From NCBI GenBank assembly GCA_003647275.1, contig QMMN01000027.1, positions 1 through 33,025 on the forward strand: a DNA stretch of 33,025 nucleotides, written 5' to 3'. The stretch's first letter is position 1. Every line of letters starts with the position of its first letter. A model generated the notes under the pieces. That model did not search any database. It was not told the DNA's origin and saw only the letters and a program-made list of their open reading frames with translations. Both the position numbers and the translations under genes were made by a program. This DNA comes from Deltaproteobacteria bacterium (lineage in GTDB: Bacteria; Desulfobacterota; Desulfobacteria; Desulfobacterales; C00003060). This document shows positions 8,126 to 16,197 of this stretch, piece after piece.

Positions 8126-8942
8126 ACGAGGAAGGGAGCTTCACTTTGATGGTCTGGCCGATTCTGGCTTTAAAACAGTTGCTGGCATTTCCCTGGTTCA
8201 AAGAGATCTCAAGGAGGTTGCGGCTTCCAAAGATGGCGACTGGAGAACCGATCTTCACGCTGTCATAAGACTTTGACACCCCTTGAATCTTAGAGCTTCC
8301 CAGTTTGATCACAATTTTTTTTGATGTCTCTTGACCTTTAAAACTTTCAAGGGTTGCCTGATTGATATTTGTGATGAGGTTTCCAAAATGATCAATCGAT
8401 ATGATCGTGCCAACCAGTTCATCTTTGGCAGAGACAAAGGGAGCGGGCACATCGAGTTTGGTAACATCCTCAAGTGCAACCGGTTGTCCAAGGCATAGCA
8501 TATCAACACCCTTTGACAGGTAGGCTGCTGCCGGGGCAAATATATCACGGCCGTGAAACGTATCACTCACAGGCTTCAGAAAATACTTTCGATTGGTTAT
8601 AGCACAGATTTTTTTCGCCTTACCATGCTGTATGACCATGGTTAGGACACCATTGTCGGGTGCCACAAAGAAATGGCCTTCCTGTTCGAGGCAAATCACC
8701 TTTCTCTTTCCGCCAACACCGGGATCGACCACGACCACGTGAATGGAGCCCTTTGGGAAATACCTGAAAGAGGCATTGACCGTGAGGGCGGCCTGTCTAA
8801 CATCGTGTCTGTTAATGTTGTGAGTTATGTCAATGAGATGAACCCTGGGGTTTATAGACAGGATGACCCCCTTCATAACCCCAACGTACTCATCCTGAAG
8901 GCCAAAATCGGTCAGCAAGGTGATAACAGGGATCTTTTTCAT
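8094..8942 (-). CDS. SAM hydroxide adenosyltransferase (DUF62 family)
   Basis: This 282-residue protein begins ITLLTDFGLQDEYVGVMKG, the hallmark of the DUF62/SAM_adeno_trans family, followed by IDITHNINRHDVRQAA, VVVDPGVGG, FVAPDNGVL, FHGRDIFAPAAAYL and the C-terminal-domain signature DHFGNLITNI. Characterised members hydrolyse S-adenosylmethionine to adenosine and methionine using water/hydroxide; relatives are fluorinases and chlorinases. Nothing here indicates halide use. ATG 8942 was chosen because family similarity starts at once; a TTG at 8996 would add 18 atypical residues, and neither has a strong Shine-Dalgarno. The last 32 bp overlap the convergent GH130 gene. Length is near the family norm. 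Confidence 0.87.
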   Translation of the reverse strand: MKKIPVITLLTDFGLQDEYVGVMKGVILSINPRVHLIDITHNINRHDVRQAALTVNASFRYFPKGSIHVVVVDPGVGGKRKVICLEQEGHFFVAPDNGVLTMVIQHGKAKKICAITNRKYFLKPVSDTFHGRDIFAPAAAYLSKGVDMLCLGQPVALEDVTKLDVPAPFVSAKDELVGTIISIDHFGNLITNINQATLESFKGQETSKKIVIKLGSSKIQGVSKSYDSVKIGSPVAIFGSRNLLEISLNQGNASNCFKARIGQTIKVKLPSSSTRPKPVAAC

Positions 8943-9062
8943 ACTAAGATCAATCAAGAGAGATTCTCTTACCCGCGACCCTGCGTCTGTGCGCAATGCC
9001 TGCCCTGTAAGGAGGAACGAATTTACTGGGGTGAGAGGTAAAGATCCGGGCCCAGAGGACCC

Positions 9063-9106
9063 GGCCTTGGCTCAGCCCCCTCGAAGGGGGCCACAGTGAC
9101 CAAGCC
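9063..9106. repeat. Strong nested hairpin in ruvB to SAM-hydrolase gap
   Basis: A perfect 7-bp stem, GCCCCCT (9075-9081) and AGGGGGC (9085-9091) around CGA, sits inside an outer imperfect stem formed by GGCCTTGGCTCA (9063-9074) and TGACCAAGCC (9097-9106). No T-tract follows on either strand, so it is not a typical intrinsic terminator. It may be an mRNA stability or processing structure, or part of the adjacent repeat element. Confidence 0.45.
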
Positions 9107-9110
9107 AAGA

Positions 9111-9240
9111 GTGCCTAAAGTGAACTAAGGTGTCTAAAATGCCTAAAGTTAAGGAGGCGCTTTCAACGCACACAGATTTAATAACAACACAATTCCTCAA
9201 CCTTAGCTCACTTTAGCTCACGTTAGGCACTTTAGCTCAC
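9111..9240. repeat. Two mutually inverted arrays of a GTGNNCTAAA-like unit
   Basis: The left array (9111-9154) reads as about four degenerate 9-11 nt units of GTG..CTAAA on the plus strand. The right array (9201-9240) carries the same kind of unit on the minus strand (GTGAGCTAAA, GTGCCTAAC and so on). A 46-bp spacer separates them, so the RNA could fold into a long imperfect stem. Units vary in sequence and length, spacers are absent and no cas gene is near, so this is not CRISPR. It is probably a dispersed intergenic repeat element. Confidence 0.55.
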
Positions 9241-9442
9241 TTGTTTCATATATGGCAGAGCCATTGAACTCTGACCTGGCCCACAGGACCAGGTCTTCCA
9301 GGTTGAAATAAAATGTCCCATGATGGATGATCGGGCTATTAACCAAATCGCCCCCATCCAGATGTCGCTGGTCTTTTAGTGCTATAAAGATGTCTTCTGA
9401 CGGTTTCCTAAAAATTGAGTGGATAGCTTGTTTGGGCGACAG
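9218..9442 (-). pseudogene. Possible small gene or gene remnant after ruvB, lacking an ATG
   Basis: An open minus-strand frame follows ruvB by about 20 bp and reads in a protein-like way: LSPKQAIHSIFRKPSED, then ALKDQRHLDGGDLVNSP, then FYFNLEDLVLWARSEF. It has no ATG, GTG or TTG near its front: only CTG at 9442 is available before an in-frame TGA further upstream. Its last ten codons (ETSELKCLT and the stop) lie inside the right-hand repeat array, so the natural C terminus appears to have been replaced by repeat sequence. I do not recognise the family. It is either a decayed remnant with lost ends or a CTG-started small protein. The coding impression rests on composition alone. Confidence 0.35.
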
Positions 9443-9462
9443 CCCGTTATATGATCAAACTT

Positions 9463-10440
9463 TTATTTGAAAAGCCCTTGTTGAATCGGCAAACCAAAAT
9501 GTCGGTAGGCTTCTTCTGTGACCTTCCGGCCGGATGAGGTCCGAGTCAGGAACCCGATTTTCAATAAGTATGGCTCCACAACATCCACTAAGGTATCAGA
9601 CTCTTCCTGCAAGGTGGCTGCAATAGCCTCGATTCCCACGGGACCACCTTTGTAGAATTCTATGATGGCTTTCAAAAACTTTCTATCCAGGGCTGTAAGC
9701 CCCTTTTCGTCAACTTCTTCTAGTGCCAATGCATCCTGAACGGTTACCTTTCGGATGGCTCCATCTCCCCGCACCTGTGCAAAATCCCGTACCCGCCTCA
9801 AAAGTCTATTTACGATTCGAGGGGTGCCCCGTGAGCGGCAGGCAATCTCGTAAGCACCATCGTCGTCTATGTTAATGCCCAACAGGGCAGCCGAACGCTT
9901 GGCAATCCGGATCATGTCCTCTTCAGAATAGAAATCAAGGGTCCTGAATATCCCAAACCGCTCACGAAGGGGCGGTGAAAGTGATCCTGCTCGAGTCGTG
10001 GCCCCGACCAGAACAAACTGCTCCAGCCGATAACGGTGACTCCTGGCATGAATCCCTTTGTCAAAGATAAAATCGACCGCAAAGTCTTCCATGGCGGGAT
10101 AGAGAAATTCTTCTACGACCCTTGGAAGACGATGGATCTCATCAATAAACAGGACATGTCCTTTTTCCAGATGGGTCAGTATCCCCAAAAGATCGCCCCC
10201 TTTTTCCAGGGCCGGCCCAGAGGTTACGTTGATATTAACACCCATCTCCTCGGCAATAATGTGAGCAAGGGTTGTCTTTCCTAAACCAGGGGGGCCATGA
10301 AACAGGATGTGATCCAGAGGCTCTTTTCGCTTAAGGGCAGCCTCGATGGCAATCTTGAGGGTCTCCACCACCTTTGCCTGGCCAATATATTCGCCCAGAC
10401 GTTTTGGTCTGAGGTTGATAAATTGCGATGTTTCCTCCAT
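9463..10440 (-). CDS. ruvB: Holliday junction branch migration ATPase RuvB
   Basis: This 325-residue AAA+ motor of the RuvAB branch-migration complex works in homologous recombination and replication fork repair. It has the N-terminal [11 protein letters not shown], Walker [10 protein letters not shown] at residues 49-57, Walker B with DEIH at 100-103, the RuvB signature [17 protein letters not shown], and a C-terminal winged helix ([13 protein letters not shown], then [15 protein letters not shown]). It is full length. It is transcribed after ruvA with a 73-bp gap, last of ruvC-ruvA-ruvB. ATG 10440 gives a normal N terminus. Nothing anomalous was seen. Confidence 0.97.
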   Translation of the reverse strand: MEETSQFINLRPKRLGEYIGQAKVVETLKIAIEAALKRKEPLDHILFHGPPGLGKTTLAHIIAEEMGVNINVTSGPALEKGGDLLGILTHLEKGHVLFIDEIHRLPRVVEEFLYPAMEDFAVDFIFDKGIHARSHRYRLEQFVLVGATTRAGSLSPPLRERFGIFRTLDFYSEEDMIRIAKRSAALLGINIDDDGAYEIACRSRGTPRIVNRLLRRVRDFAQVRGDGAIRKVTVQDALALEEVDEKGLTALDRKFLKAIIEFYKGGPVGIEAIAATLQEESDTLVDVVEPYLLKIGFLTRTSSGRKVTEEAYRHFGLPIQQGLFK

Positions 10441-10513
10441 GTCTACAGACCCTTCAGAGAGCGTGGAATAAATGCCGTCATCAGGAACACTTTTTTGGGG
10501 CTATGATGTCCCA

Positions 10514-11131
10514 TCAGGAGACCTCCCCTCGATAGACTTCTTCAAACAGCTCCTCTGCTGTGGTGATGTTCTTATTCCTTTTCAGGGCAATGCCGATCAT
10601 CTCCTTGGCCTCTTTTACCTTATGGCCAAGCTGTTTTGTAAGGACCTCCAGAACCTGCTCTATGAAGTCTTCAGAAGGGGCAGCCTCAATGGGTTCTTCT
10701 GCCTGCCGGATTAAGGCGAATTTGGCCACCTTTCCCTCCAGGGTGGCCAGAATCTTCTGGGCCGTTCTGTTTCCGATTCCTTTCAACTGCTTGAGGAAGG
10801 CCGAGTCTCTTGATTCTATGGCCCTGGCAATTTCCCGAACCGGTAACGCAAGGGCCTGAACCGCTTTCATAGGTCCAATATCCTCGACCGATATGAAATG
10901 ACGGAAAAACTCACGCTCCACCTCTAAGTTGAAACCAATCAGGGTTGGCTTCGGCTGCCGCTCGGTTTGGTGATAGTAAATGTATAAGGCAACCTCTTCT
11001 CCAATCTTTTTGGAATGAAAGGTTTGTCTGACAAATGCGGGCAGGAGTATTTCGTAACCGACCTGATTGTTCAACAGCAAAATCCGATCGTCTTCCTTTT
11101 TTAGTAACTTACCTTCCAAATATGCGATCAT
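10514..11131 (-). CDS. ruvA: Holliday junction DNA-binding protein RuvA
   Basis: This 205-residue four-way-junction-binding subunit loads RuvB. It has the N-terminal OB fold (MIAYLEGKLLKKEDD, NNQVGYEILLP), the YYHQTERQPKPTLIGF segment, paired helix-hairpin-helix motifs (FISVEDIGPMKAVQAL and LKQLKGIGNRTAQKIL) and a C-terminal helical domain that contacts RuvB (IEQVLEVLTKQLGHKVKEA). Length is normal. It starts 18 bp after ruvC ends, so the two are co-transcribed, and ruvB follows. Confidence 0.96.
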   Translation of the reverse strand: MIAYLEGKLLKKEDDRILLLNNQVGYEILLPAFVRQTFHSKKIGEEVALYIYYHQTERQPKPTLIGFNLEVEREFFRHFISVEDIGPMKAVQALALPVREIARAIESRDSAFLKQLKGIGNRTAQKILATLEGKVAKFALIRQAEEPIEAAPSEDFIEQVLEVLTKQLGHKVKEAKEMIGIALKRNKNITTAEELFEEVYRGEVS

Positions 11132-11149
11132 CGACTGCTGCCTCTGTTA

Positions 11150-11635
11150 TCACAGATGCCTGAACAGGCCTACCAGGGCAAGGGCGATAGCGTCGGAAGC
11201 GTGCGACGGGGTAATGGGTGTATCTCTTTTCAAAAGATGTCTGACCGCCCTTTCCATCTGATTCTTGGTAGCATTTCCGTTTCCTGTCAGTATGCGTTTG
11301 ACCTCCCTTACAGGGACTTCTATTGTTGTCACGCCACACTGAAAGCATGCTAGAAGAACGACCCCACAGACTTTGCCCAGGGTAATGCCTGATTTGGGAT
11401 ATTGCTTGAGGGAAAAGATATCTTCAATGACCATCAAGTCGGGTTTTTCGGAATTCAGAATGGAACAAAGCTCGGAAAAGATATGGTGAAGCCTTTTGGG
11501 CAATATTTCAGCCTTTGAGGTTCGGATCGTACCAAAGGCATAATCTCCAACCTGGGAACCAGACCCCTGGACAACCCCAAAACCCGTATCAGCCAAGCCA
11601 GGATCTATGCCAATAACCTTAAGTGCTGGGTTCAA
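11150..11635 (-). CDS. ruvC: Crossover junction endodeoxyribonuclease RuvC
   Basis: This 161-residue RNase H-fold resolvase cleaves Holliday junctions. The metal-binding catalytic set is visible: Asp11 in VIGIDPG, Glu71 in MVIED, and His145/Asp148 in SHASDAIALAL. The His variant at the third position occurs in other RuvC proteins. VKRILTGNGNATKNQM is the DNA-binding region. ATG 11635 lies 22 bp after the cpoB stop, so ruvCAB appears to be read directly after the tol-pal operon, with no obvious terminator between. Confidence 0.96.
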   Translation of the reverse strand: MNPALKVIGIDPGLADTGFGVVQGSGSQVGDYAFGTIRTSKAEILPKRLHHIFSELCSILNSEKPDLMVIEDIFSLKQYPKSGITLGKVCGVVLLACFQCGVTTIEVPVREVKRILTGNGNATKNQMERAVRHLLKRDTPITPSHASDAIALALVGLFRHL

Positions 11636-11657
11636 ACGCAGGTTTCAGCCCTATTCA

Positions 11658-12536
11658 TCATTTTAACATTTTCAACTTCTTCTTGGCGATATTCGCTTCA
11701 TTGGAATCTGGGTACTTTCGAATCAGTTCCTTCAGGATGAGTCTTGCATTGGCTTTATCACCAAGATTCAAAAAGGCAAATCCTTGCTTAAGCAGGGCAC
11801 TGAGGGTCTTATTCCCCTTGGGGTAGTTTTCAATCACCTTTTGATATTCTAATATGGCCTTTTCGTACCACTTCTCCCGATAGTAGATTTCCCCAAGCCA
11901 GAACTGCGCATTATCAGCCTGATTCGACTTCGGGTACTGTTTCAAGAAGGACCGAAACAATTCTCGTGCATCCTCATACTCACCCTGGTCGAAGCATTGT
12001 TTGGCCCTGGCATAAAGGTCTTCAGGGGTTTCTGCTACCGCATGTTGTTCCTTTTTCGTCCCGGTAATATCCGTATCCGAAGAGACAAGTTTTTCTGAAG
12101 GCTCCATGCCCAGATATTGTTCTATTCGAACAATCCGGTCCAGGCTGTTTTGAACAGATTTTTCCAGGCTTTTCCAGTGTTCCTCACGTCTACCCTTTAA
12201 TTCGGCTAAGCCAAGTATTCCTTTCCGGGCATTATATTGGCCTTTTTCCAGCTCTCCTCGAAGCTGGCACATTTCGTCTCGGATATCGTTAACCAGTGCA
12301 TGCAGTTCGGCATGTCTGCTGCGCCAGGCCTCGTCAGCGTTTAACTGGTCCTCGTGATAATGTGCCACTTCAGACCGAAGTGATGCCCTGTCTGCCTCGG
12401 CCTTCGAAACCTTTTGCTCTAAGGCTATGACCCGGTCATTGAGCACGACAAGATCTTGCTGGAGGGCACAACCACCAGATGAAATCAGCACGGTTATCAT
12501 CAGGAGGACCCATGGTGCCACCATCTTTGCATGCAT
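11658..12536 (-). CDS. cpoB: CpoB/YbgF-like TPR protein, putative lipoprotein
   Basis: This 292-residue protein ends the Tol-Pal block. The N terminus has a hydrophobic segment and a lipobox-like SSGGC with Cys23, so it is probably a lipoprotein, whereas the E. coli homologue is soluble periplasmic. Residues 28-130 are coiled coil (VLNDRVIALEQKVSKAEAD), the trimerising region of the family. Residues 168-292 hold three TPR repeats (YARAKQCFDQGEYEDARELF, AQFWLGEIYYREKWYEKAI, LLKQGFAFLNLGDKANARL). In E. coli, CpoB links Tol function to PBP1B during septal peptidoglycan synthesis. It lies 173 bp after pal, with a strong hairpin in that gap. Confidence 0.88.
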   Translation of the reverse strand: MHAKMVAPWVLLMITVLISSGGCALQQDLVVLNDRVIALEQKVSKAEADRASLRSEVAHYHEDQLNADEAWRSRHAELHALVNDIRDEMCQLRGELEKGQYNARKGILGLAELKGRREEHWKSLEKSVQNSLDRIVRIEQYLGMEPSEKLVSSDTDITGTKKEQHAVAETPEDLYARAKQCFDQGEYEDARELFRSFLKQYPKSNQADNAQFWLGEIYYREKWYEKAILEYQKVIENYPKGNKTLSALLKQGFAFLNLGDKANARLILKELIRKYPDSNEANIAKKKLKMLK

Positions 12537-12649
12537 AAACTCAAACCTTTACAAGCTGCAAATTAGCGCACTTCAGGCAGGCTCAGACATTAGATTCTTG
12601 CGCAAGGGTATTGCTTCCTTTTTTGGGAGAAAAAAATGGAGCGCGGCAT

Positions 12650-12683
12650 TTCCATTTATCCCCTGAAAAAGGGATGAATGGAA
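12650..12683 (-). promoter_or_regulatory. Hairpin between pal and cpoB
   Basis: TTCCATTTATCCC (12650-12662) and GGGATGAATGGAA (12671-12683) pair over 13 positions with one G-T type mismatch, enclosing an 8-nt loop. On the minus-strand transcript it follows pal. A T7 run occurs only about a dozen bases further on, so it is a poor intrinsic terminator. It is more likely a partial terminator, attenuator or 3'-end protector allowing more pal than cpoB mRNA. Confidence 0.5.
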
Positions 12684-12709
12684 GCATCGATGATGATCGT
12701 AATCGTCTT

Positions 12710-13285
12710 TCAGTCTATAACAAAATGGGCCCGTCTGTTCTTGGCCCATGCCTCTTCATTGTGGCGTGGGTCAACAGGCCTTTCCTCGCCATAGCTAATT
12801 GTTGTTAAGCGTTCCCGCGCAATGCCGAGATCCACCAGAAAGCTTTTAGCACTTTGAGCACGCCGATCTCCAAGGGCCATATTATACTCGTTGGTCCCGC
12901 GCTCGTCACAATGGCCTTCAATAATAACCGATATGTCAGGGTGTGCCATAAGCCATTTTGCCTTATGCCTGAGAATTTCCTTTGCCTCAGGGAGGAGCCT
13001 CGATTTGTCAAACTCAAAGTGGATGTCTTCATTCAGGAATCTTTCCCTCTCGGCCATCTCTTCACGCTCCCTGCGCTGCCGCCTGGCTTGTGCCCGCAGC
13101 CGTTCTTCCTGTAAGCGCTGTTCTTCTAAGGCCTTCTGGGCCTCTTCAGCCGCCTTAGCCTCTGCTTCTGCTGCAGTCAGTGCCCCAGGCTCAGATGTAA
13201 CCGGTCTTTTGGCACAGGAAGCTGCAAACATGAGCACCGGAATTACGAACAAAAGCGCCAAGCCTGTCCAGAACCGTTTTGTCAT
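12710..13285 (-). CDS. pal: Peptidoglycan-associated lipoprotein Pal
   Basis: This 191-residue outer-membrane lipoprotein has the signal [20 protein letters not shown] and a lipobox ending at Cys24 (FAASC). Residues 45-85 form a highly charged Ala/Glu/Arg coiled-coil linker, longer than in E. coli Pal. The OmpA-like domain follows: [53 protein letters not shown] and NRRAHFVI, including the Asp/Arg pair that binds diaminopimelate. ATG 13285 was chosen because AGAGGAGG precedes it and the signal peptide begins there; the longer reading from 13318 lacks support. It is separated from tolB by 223 bp, which could hold its own promoter. Confidence 0.94.
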   Translation of the reverse strand: MTKRFWTGLALLFVIPVLMFAASCAKRPVTSEPGALTAAEAEAKAAEEAQKALEEQRLQEERLRAQARRQRREREEMAERERFLNEDIHFEFDKSRLLPEAKEILRHKAKWLMAHPDISVIIEGHCDERGTNEYNMALGDRRAQSAKSFLVDLGIARERLTTISYGEERPVDPRHNEEAWAKNRRAHFVID

Positions 13286-13385
13286 TGTTCTACCTCCTCT
13301 GAAGCAAAAGTTAAACATTCACACATACGCGCTATTGCCCAAATACATCAATTTACGCCCTGTTGATTTGCGATGTTCACCGCAT

Positions 13386-13395
13386 GTGTATACAC
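13386..13395. promoter_or_regulatory. Perfect 10-bp palindrome upstream of pal
   Basis: GTGTATACAC is a perfect palindrome in the 223-bp gap between tolB and pal. A TTGACT hexamer (minus strand, 13430-13435) lies some 35 bp upstream in the pal direction, without a convincing -10. It may be an operator, but a 10-bp palindrome can arise by chance. Confidence 0.2.
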
Positions 13396-13508
13396 TTGAA
13401 ATTTTCTAATTACTTGAAGCCTGGAAAAAAGTCAAGTACTCAAATATGTTCAAATAGCACAATCTCAAAGGGATTTGAAGCTGCGGGGAATGCGCTTGCT
13501 GTGCATTT

Positions 13509-14855
13509 TCAATCACCGGAAAGTCGGGGTGACCAACTTGGGTTTGTCTGTTCGCCTTCAAGGAGCAACAGACGACGCTGGTTCGTCCCATTAGCATTCA
13601 TGACATAGATCCTGGATGGCCCTTCCCTGGTGGAGCTAAAAGCAATGAGGGATCCGTCCGGAGACCAGGTGGGCGATTCATTGTCTCCAGCCTCACGGGT
13701 CAATTGAATCGGCCCGTTTCCGTTTACCCCGATCAGGTAAATATCAAGGTGACCATTTTTCAATCCCACATACGCTATGTCGTTGCCACGGGGTGACCAT
13801 TGAGGTGAGCTGTTGTAATCCCCTTCGTAGGTCAGCCTGCGAACCTCTCCGTTTTCCATGCTCTTGATAAAGATTTGAGGAGTTCCTGATCGGTTTGAAA
13901 CAAAGGCAAATGCTTTACCATCAGGCGACCACGTTGGGGCCACATCAATGCCCCAATAGTGTGTCAACTTTCTCATGATCTTTCCGTTTCCACTCAACAG
14001 GTATATGGCTGGATTGCCTTCATACGAAAGTGAAGCTGCCAGTGCAAACTGTCCTGGGACCCATGCCGGTGTAATGCTTGATCCCTCGAGAGCAACCACC
14101 GTGCCACGCTGTTCTTTAATATTTCTGATATAAAGTTCTGGTTTCCTACGTCTGTAGTCCGTATAGGCCAACCACTTGCCATCTGAGGACCACGCGGGAA
14201 ACAGGGTAATCGTTCCGGTATTGGTAAACTGTATTGGGTTGTATCCGTCAAAATCCGCAATAAAGATCTCCTTATTTCCTGTTGTGGTTGACACAAAAGC
14301 AATCCGGGTATTGAAAATACCTGGGTGGCCAGTCAGACGAAGAATAACCTCATCACAGAAGCGATGGATCATGCGCCGATGATCTTTTAGTCGACCCGTA
14401 TACCGCTTGCCCACGATCAGACGGCCGCCAAAGGTGTCAAAGAGCCGAAGTTCGATCTTAAGCACATCCTTCTGATATTGAAACCCGCCTTTGATCAGGA
14501 GTTCGGCCCCGACATCGGTCCAGTTCTTAAAATTGATCGTGTGTTGCAAAAGGCCTGCTTGTTGGGGGTCCTCCAGAAAGGATTCACGGTCCAGTATCTT
14601 GAAAAAACCCGTAAATTTGATTGTTTCTGCCAAGAGATCAGATAGCATCTTGGCAAGCTGAGCCTGCTTCTGTTTTGCAGCCATGTCCTTGAAAATCGGG
14701 ATGGCGGTTGGAATTTTCCTCAGGTACGGAGCATTGATATCAATATAGACCCGTGCCTGGCAAGGTCTGTTTGAACAGAGCTCAACTGTGATAAAGAGTA
14801 CAAAAAGTACGGCTATATGACATCTTTTCAGTTTCTTACAACATATTGAAATCAT
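13509..14855 (-). CDS. tolB: Tol-Pal system periplasmic protein TolB
   Basis: The protein has 448 residues. An N-terminal signal peptide (LKRCHIAVLFVLFITVEL, cleaved near CQA/RVYIDI) is followed by the TolB N-terminal domain (FFKILDRESFLEDP, GAELLIKGGFQY, YTGRLKDHRRMIHRFCDEV) and a six-bladed beta-propeller. The propeller repeats are of the type WSPDGKWLAYT, WSPDGKAFAFVSNRSGTPQI, WSPRGNDIAYV and WSPDGSLIAFSSTR. TolB binds Pal and the TolA C terminus in the periplasm. Length is normal. It is co-oriented and follows tolA by 64 bp. Confidence 0.95.
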   Translation of the reverse strand: MISICCKKLKRCHIAVLFVLFITVELCSNRPCQARVYIDINAPYLRKIPTAIPIFKDMAAKQKQAQLAKMLSDLLAETIKFTGFFKILDRESFLEDPQQAGLLQHTINFKNWTDVGAELLIKGGFQYQKDVLKIELRLFDTFGGRLIVGKRYTGRLKDHRRMIHRFCDEVILRLTGHPGIFNTRIAFVSTTTGNKEIFIADFDGYNPIQFTNTGTITLFPAWSSDGKWLAYTDYRRRKPELYIRNIKEQRGTVVALEGSSITPAWVPGQFALAASLSYEGNPAIYLLSGNGKIMRKLTHYWGIDVAPTWSPDGKAFAFVSNRSGTPQIFIKSMENGEVRRLTYEGDYNSSPQWSPRGNDIAYVGLKNGHLDIYLIGVNGNGPIQLTREAGDNESPTWSPDGSLIAFSSTREGPSRIYVMNANGTNQRRLLLLEGEQTNPSWSPRLSGD

Positions 14856-14919
14856 AGCTTATTGCCCCAAATAATGCATTAGAGCCCCTTCTTCATCCAA
14901 AAGAAAATAAACGGCAAAA

Positions 14920-15753
14920 TCAGAACCTTTTTTGCAACTCAGAAAGGTTGAATCTGAACCCAACCTCGTAAAAGGGGCCTAGATGTCCTTTGGGCAAAGG
15001 CGGTAATGGATCTGATTTTTTCACAGCCTTAAACACCGAATCATCAAAATAGCTGTTGCCCGACCTTTTTTCAAACCAGATATCTCGTATTTCGCCTTCC
15101 TTCATGATCTTCACAATAATGGTAGCCTCTAAATTTGTGCGGCCCCGAACCATCTCCTCGGAAAAAGCCCAATTTTTTTGTATCCGATGCCAGATTTCAG
15201 CGTTGTAAATATCCAGAAGTTCCAGTGCTTTTTTACTTGTTCCACTTCTGGCTATACCGCCCCTCATGACAACCCCTCCAGAACCTTCGACTTGCTTCCT
15301 TAATTGACCAATGGCCTGAAGCACCGGTTGGGGTCTTGATTTGGGGGCCTCCTTTTCAATCCTTTCAATTGCACGGCTGATCACCCTGGACGCATTGTAG
15401 GTCTTGGACTTAAGCGATTTTTTTACTTGCAATGGGCTTGGAGCCGTGGATACAGGCTTTGGAGGTTCCGGCTGTTCAACTGGCTTCACGAGTTTAGCAG
15501 GTGCTCCTTTTACCTCAGCCTGAGGAGGGGATACCTGCCCAGGACTTGCTTGTGGCTTGGATTCGATCTGAGGGAGACTTACCAGGTCCACCTCAACCGC
15601 AGAAGGTATGTATGGTCTGGTAAATCGCAACTCTGGCAGGAAGAGAACACCGGAAAAAAAAAGGATATGGCACAAAACAGAAAGAGCCGTCATTCCCACC
15701 CAGATTTGGACTGAGTCACCGCCCTGATTCAAAACATCTGTGCGGGCAGGCAT
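14920..15753 (-). CDS. tolA: TolA/TonB-family energy-transducing protein
   Basis: This 277-residue protein has one N-terminal TM helix (about residues 17-38, WVGMTALSVLCHILFFSGVL), a Pro/Lys-rich periplasm-spanning linker (40-160, PPKPVSTAPSPLQVKKSL) and a C-terminal TonB/TolA fold (IWHRIQKNWAFSEEMVRGR, ATIIVKIMKEGEIRDIWFE, DPLPPLPKG). It couples inner-membrane TolQR, powered by proton-motive force, to TolB-Pal. The linker is much shorter than in E. coli TolA and TonB-like in composition; tolQ-tolR-?-tolB-pal synteny decides for TolA. Confidence 0.88.
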   Translation of the reverse strand: MPARTDVLNQGGDSVQIWVGMTALSVLCHILFFSGVLFLPELRFTRPYIPSAVEVDLVSLPQIESKPQASPGQVSPPQAEVKGAPAKLVKPVEQPEPPKPVSTAPSPLQVKKSLKSKTYNASRVISRAIERIEKEAPKSRPQPVLQAIGQLRKQVEGSGGVVMRGGIARSGTSKKALELLDIYNAEIWHRIQKNWAFSEEMVRGRTNLEATIIVKIMKEGEIRDIWFEKRSGNSYFDDSVFKAVKKSDPLPPLPKGHLGPFYEVGFRFNLSELQKRF

Positions 15754-15770
15754 GAGTTCAGTTCTCTCCG

Positions 15771-16193
15771 CTATCCTCTATTACTGATCTCTTTCAGAGG
15801 CTCTGTGACCATTCCCAACTTTTCCACACCAGCGTTTTTTACCTCTGACATAACACGGACGACAACCCCGTAAGGTACGCTCTTGTCAGCACGGAGGTAA
15901 GCCTTCCGATCAGGACGGCCTTCATAGATTTTTTTTAGCTTTGCCTGCAGGGCCTCCAAAGACACCTTATAATCATTGATAAAAATCTGCTGGCTGCGGT
16001 CAATCGTGATGATTAGGTGCTCCTTTTCTGCTGAAAGGGGCTTGGAACTGGTTTGAGGCAGGGATACGGGTATCCCTTGCATCATCATAGGGGCTGTGAT
16101 CATAAAAATGATAAGCAGGACCAACATGACATCTACCAGAGGCGTTACGTTGATATCCGACATAAAAGGGCTGTTGCCTCCTTGCATGGCCAT
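15771..16193 (-). CDS. tolR: Biopolymer transport protein TolR/ExbD
   Basis: The protein has 140 residues. A short cytoplasmic N terminus with SDINVTPLVDVMLVLLIIFM holds the conserved Asp in the TM helix (about residue 25) that serves proton conduction. The periplasmic dimerisation domain follows (IDRSQQIFINDYKVSLEAL, YLRADKSVPYGVVVRVM). It forms the TolQR motor with the adjacent tolQ, whose stop is 4 bp upstream, implying tight coupling. ExbD is the alternative name of the family; the operon makes TolR the right call. Confidence 0.95.
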   Translation of the reverse strand: MAMQGGNSPFMSDINVTPLVDVMLVLLIIFMITAPMMMQGIPVSLPQTSSKPLSAEKEHLIITIDRSQQIFINDYKVSLEALQAKLKKIYEGRPDRKAYLRADKSVPYGVVVRVMSEVKNAGVEKLGMVTEPLKEISNRG

Positions 16194-16197
16194 GCCT

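Noticed and set aside
8094-8942. Fluorinase or chlorinase
   Set aside because: The family is shared, but nothing in the sequence or context points to halide use; SAM hydroxide adenosyltransferase is the ordinary member.
8673-9041. 122-codon plus-strand frame over the SAM-hydrolase 5' end
   Set aside because: It is mostly antisense to the conserved DUF62 N terminus, and its translation resembles no known protein.
9111-9240. CRISPR array
   Set aside because: Units are 9-11 nt, degenerate, without spacers, in two inverted blocks; no cas gene is near.
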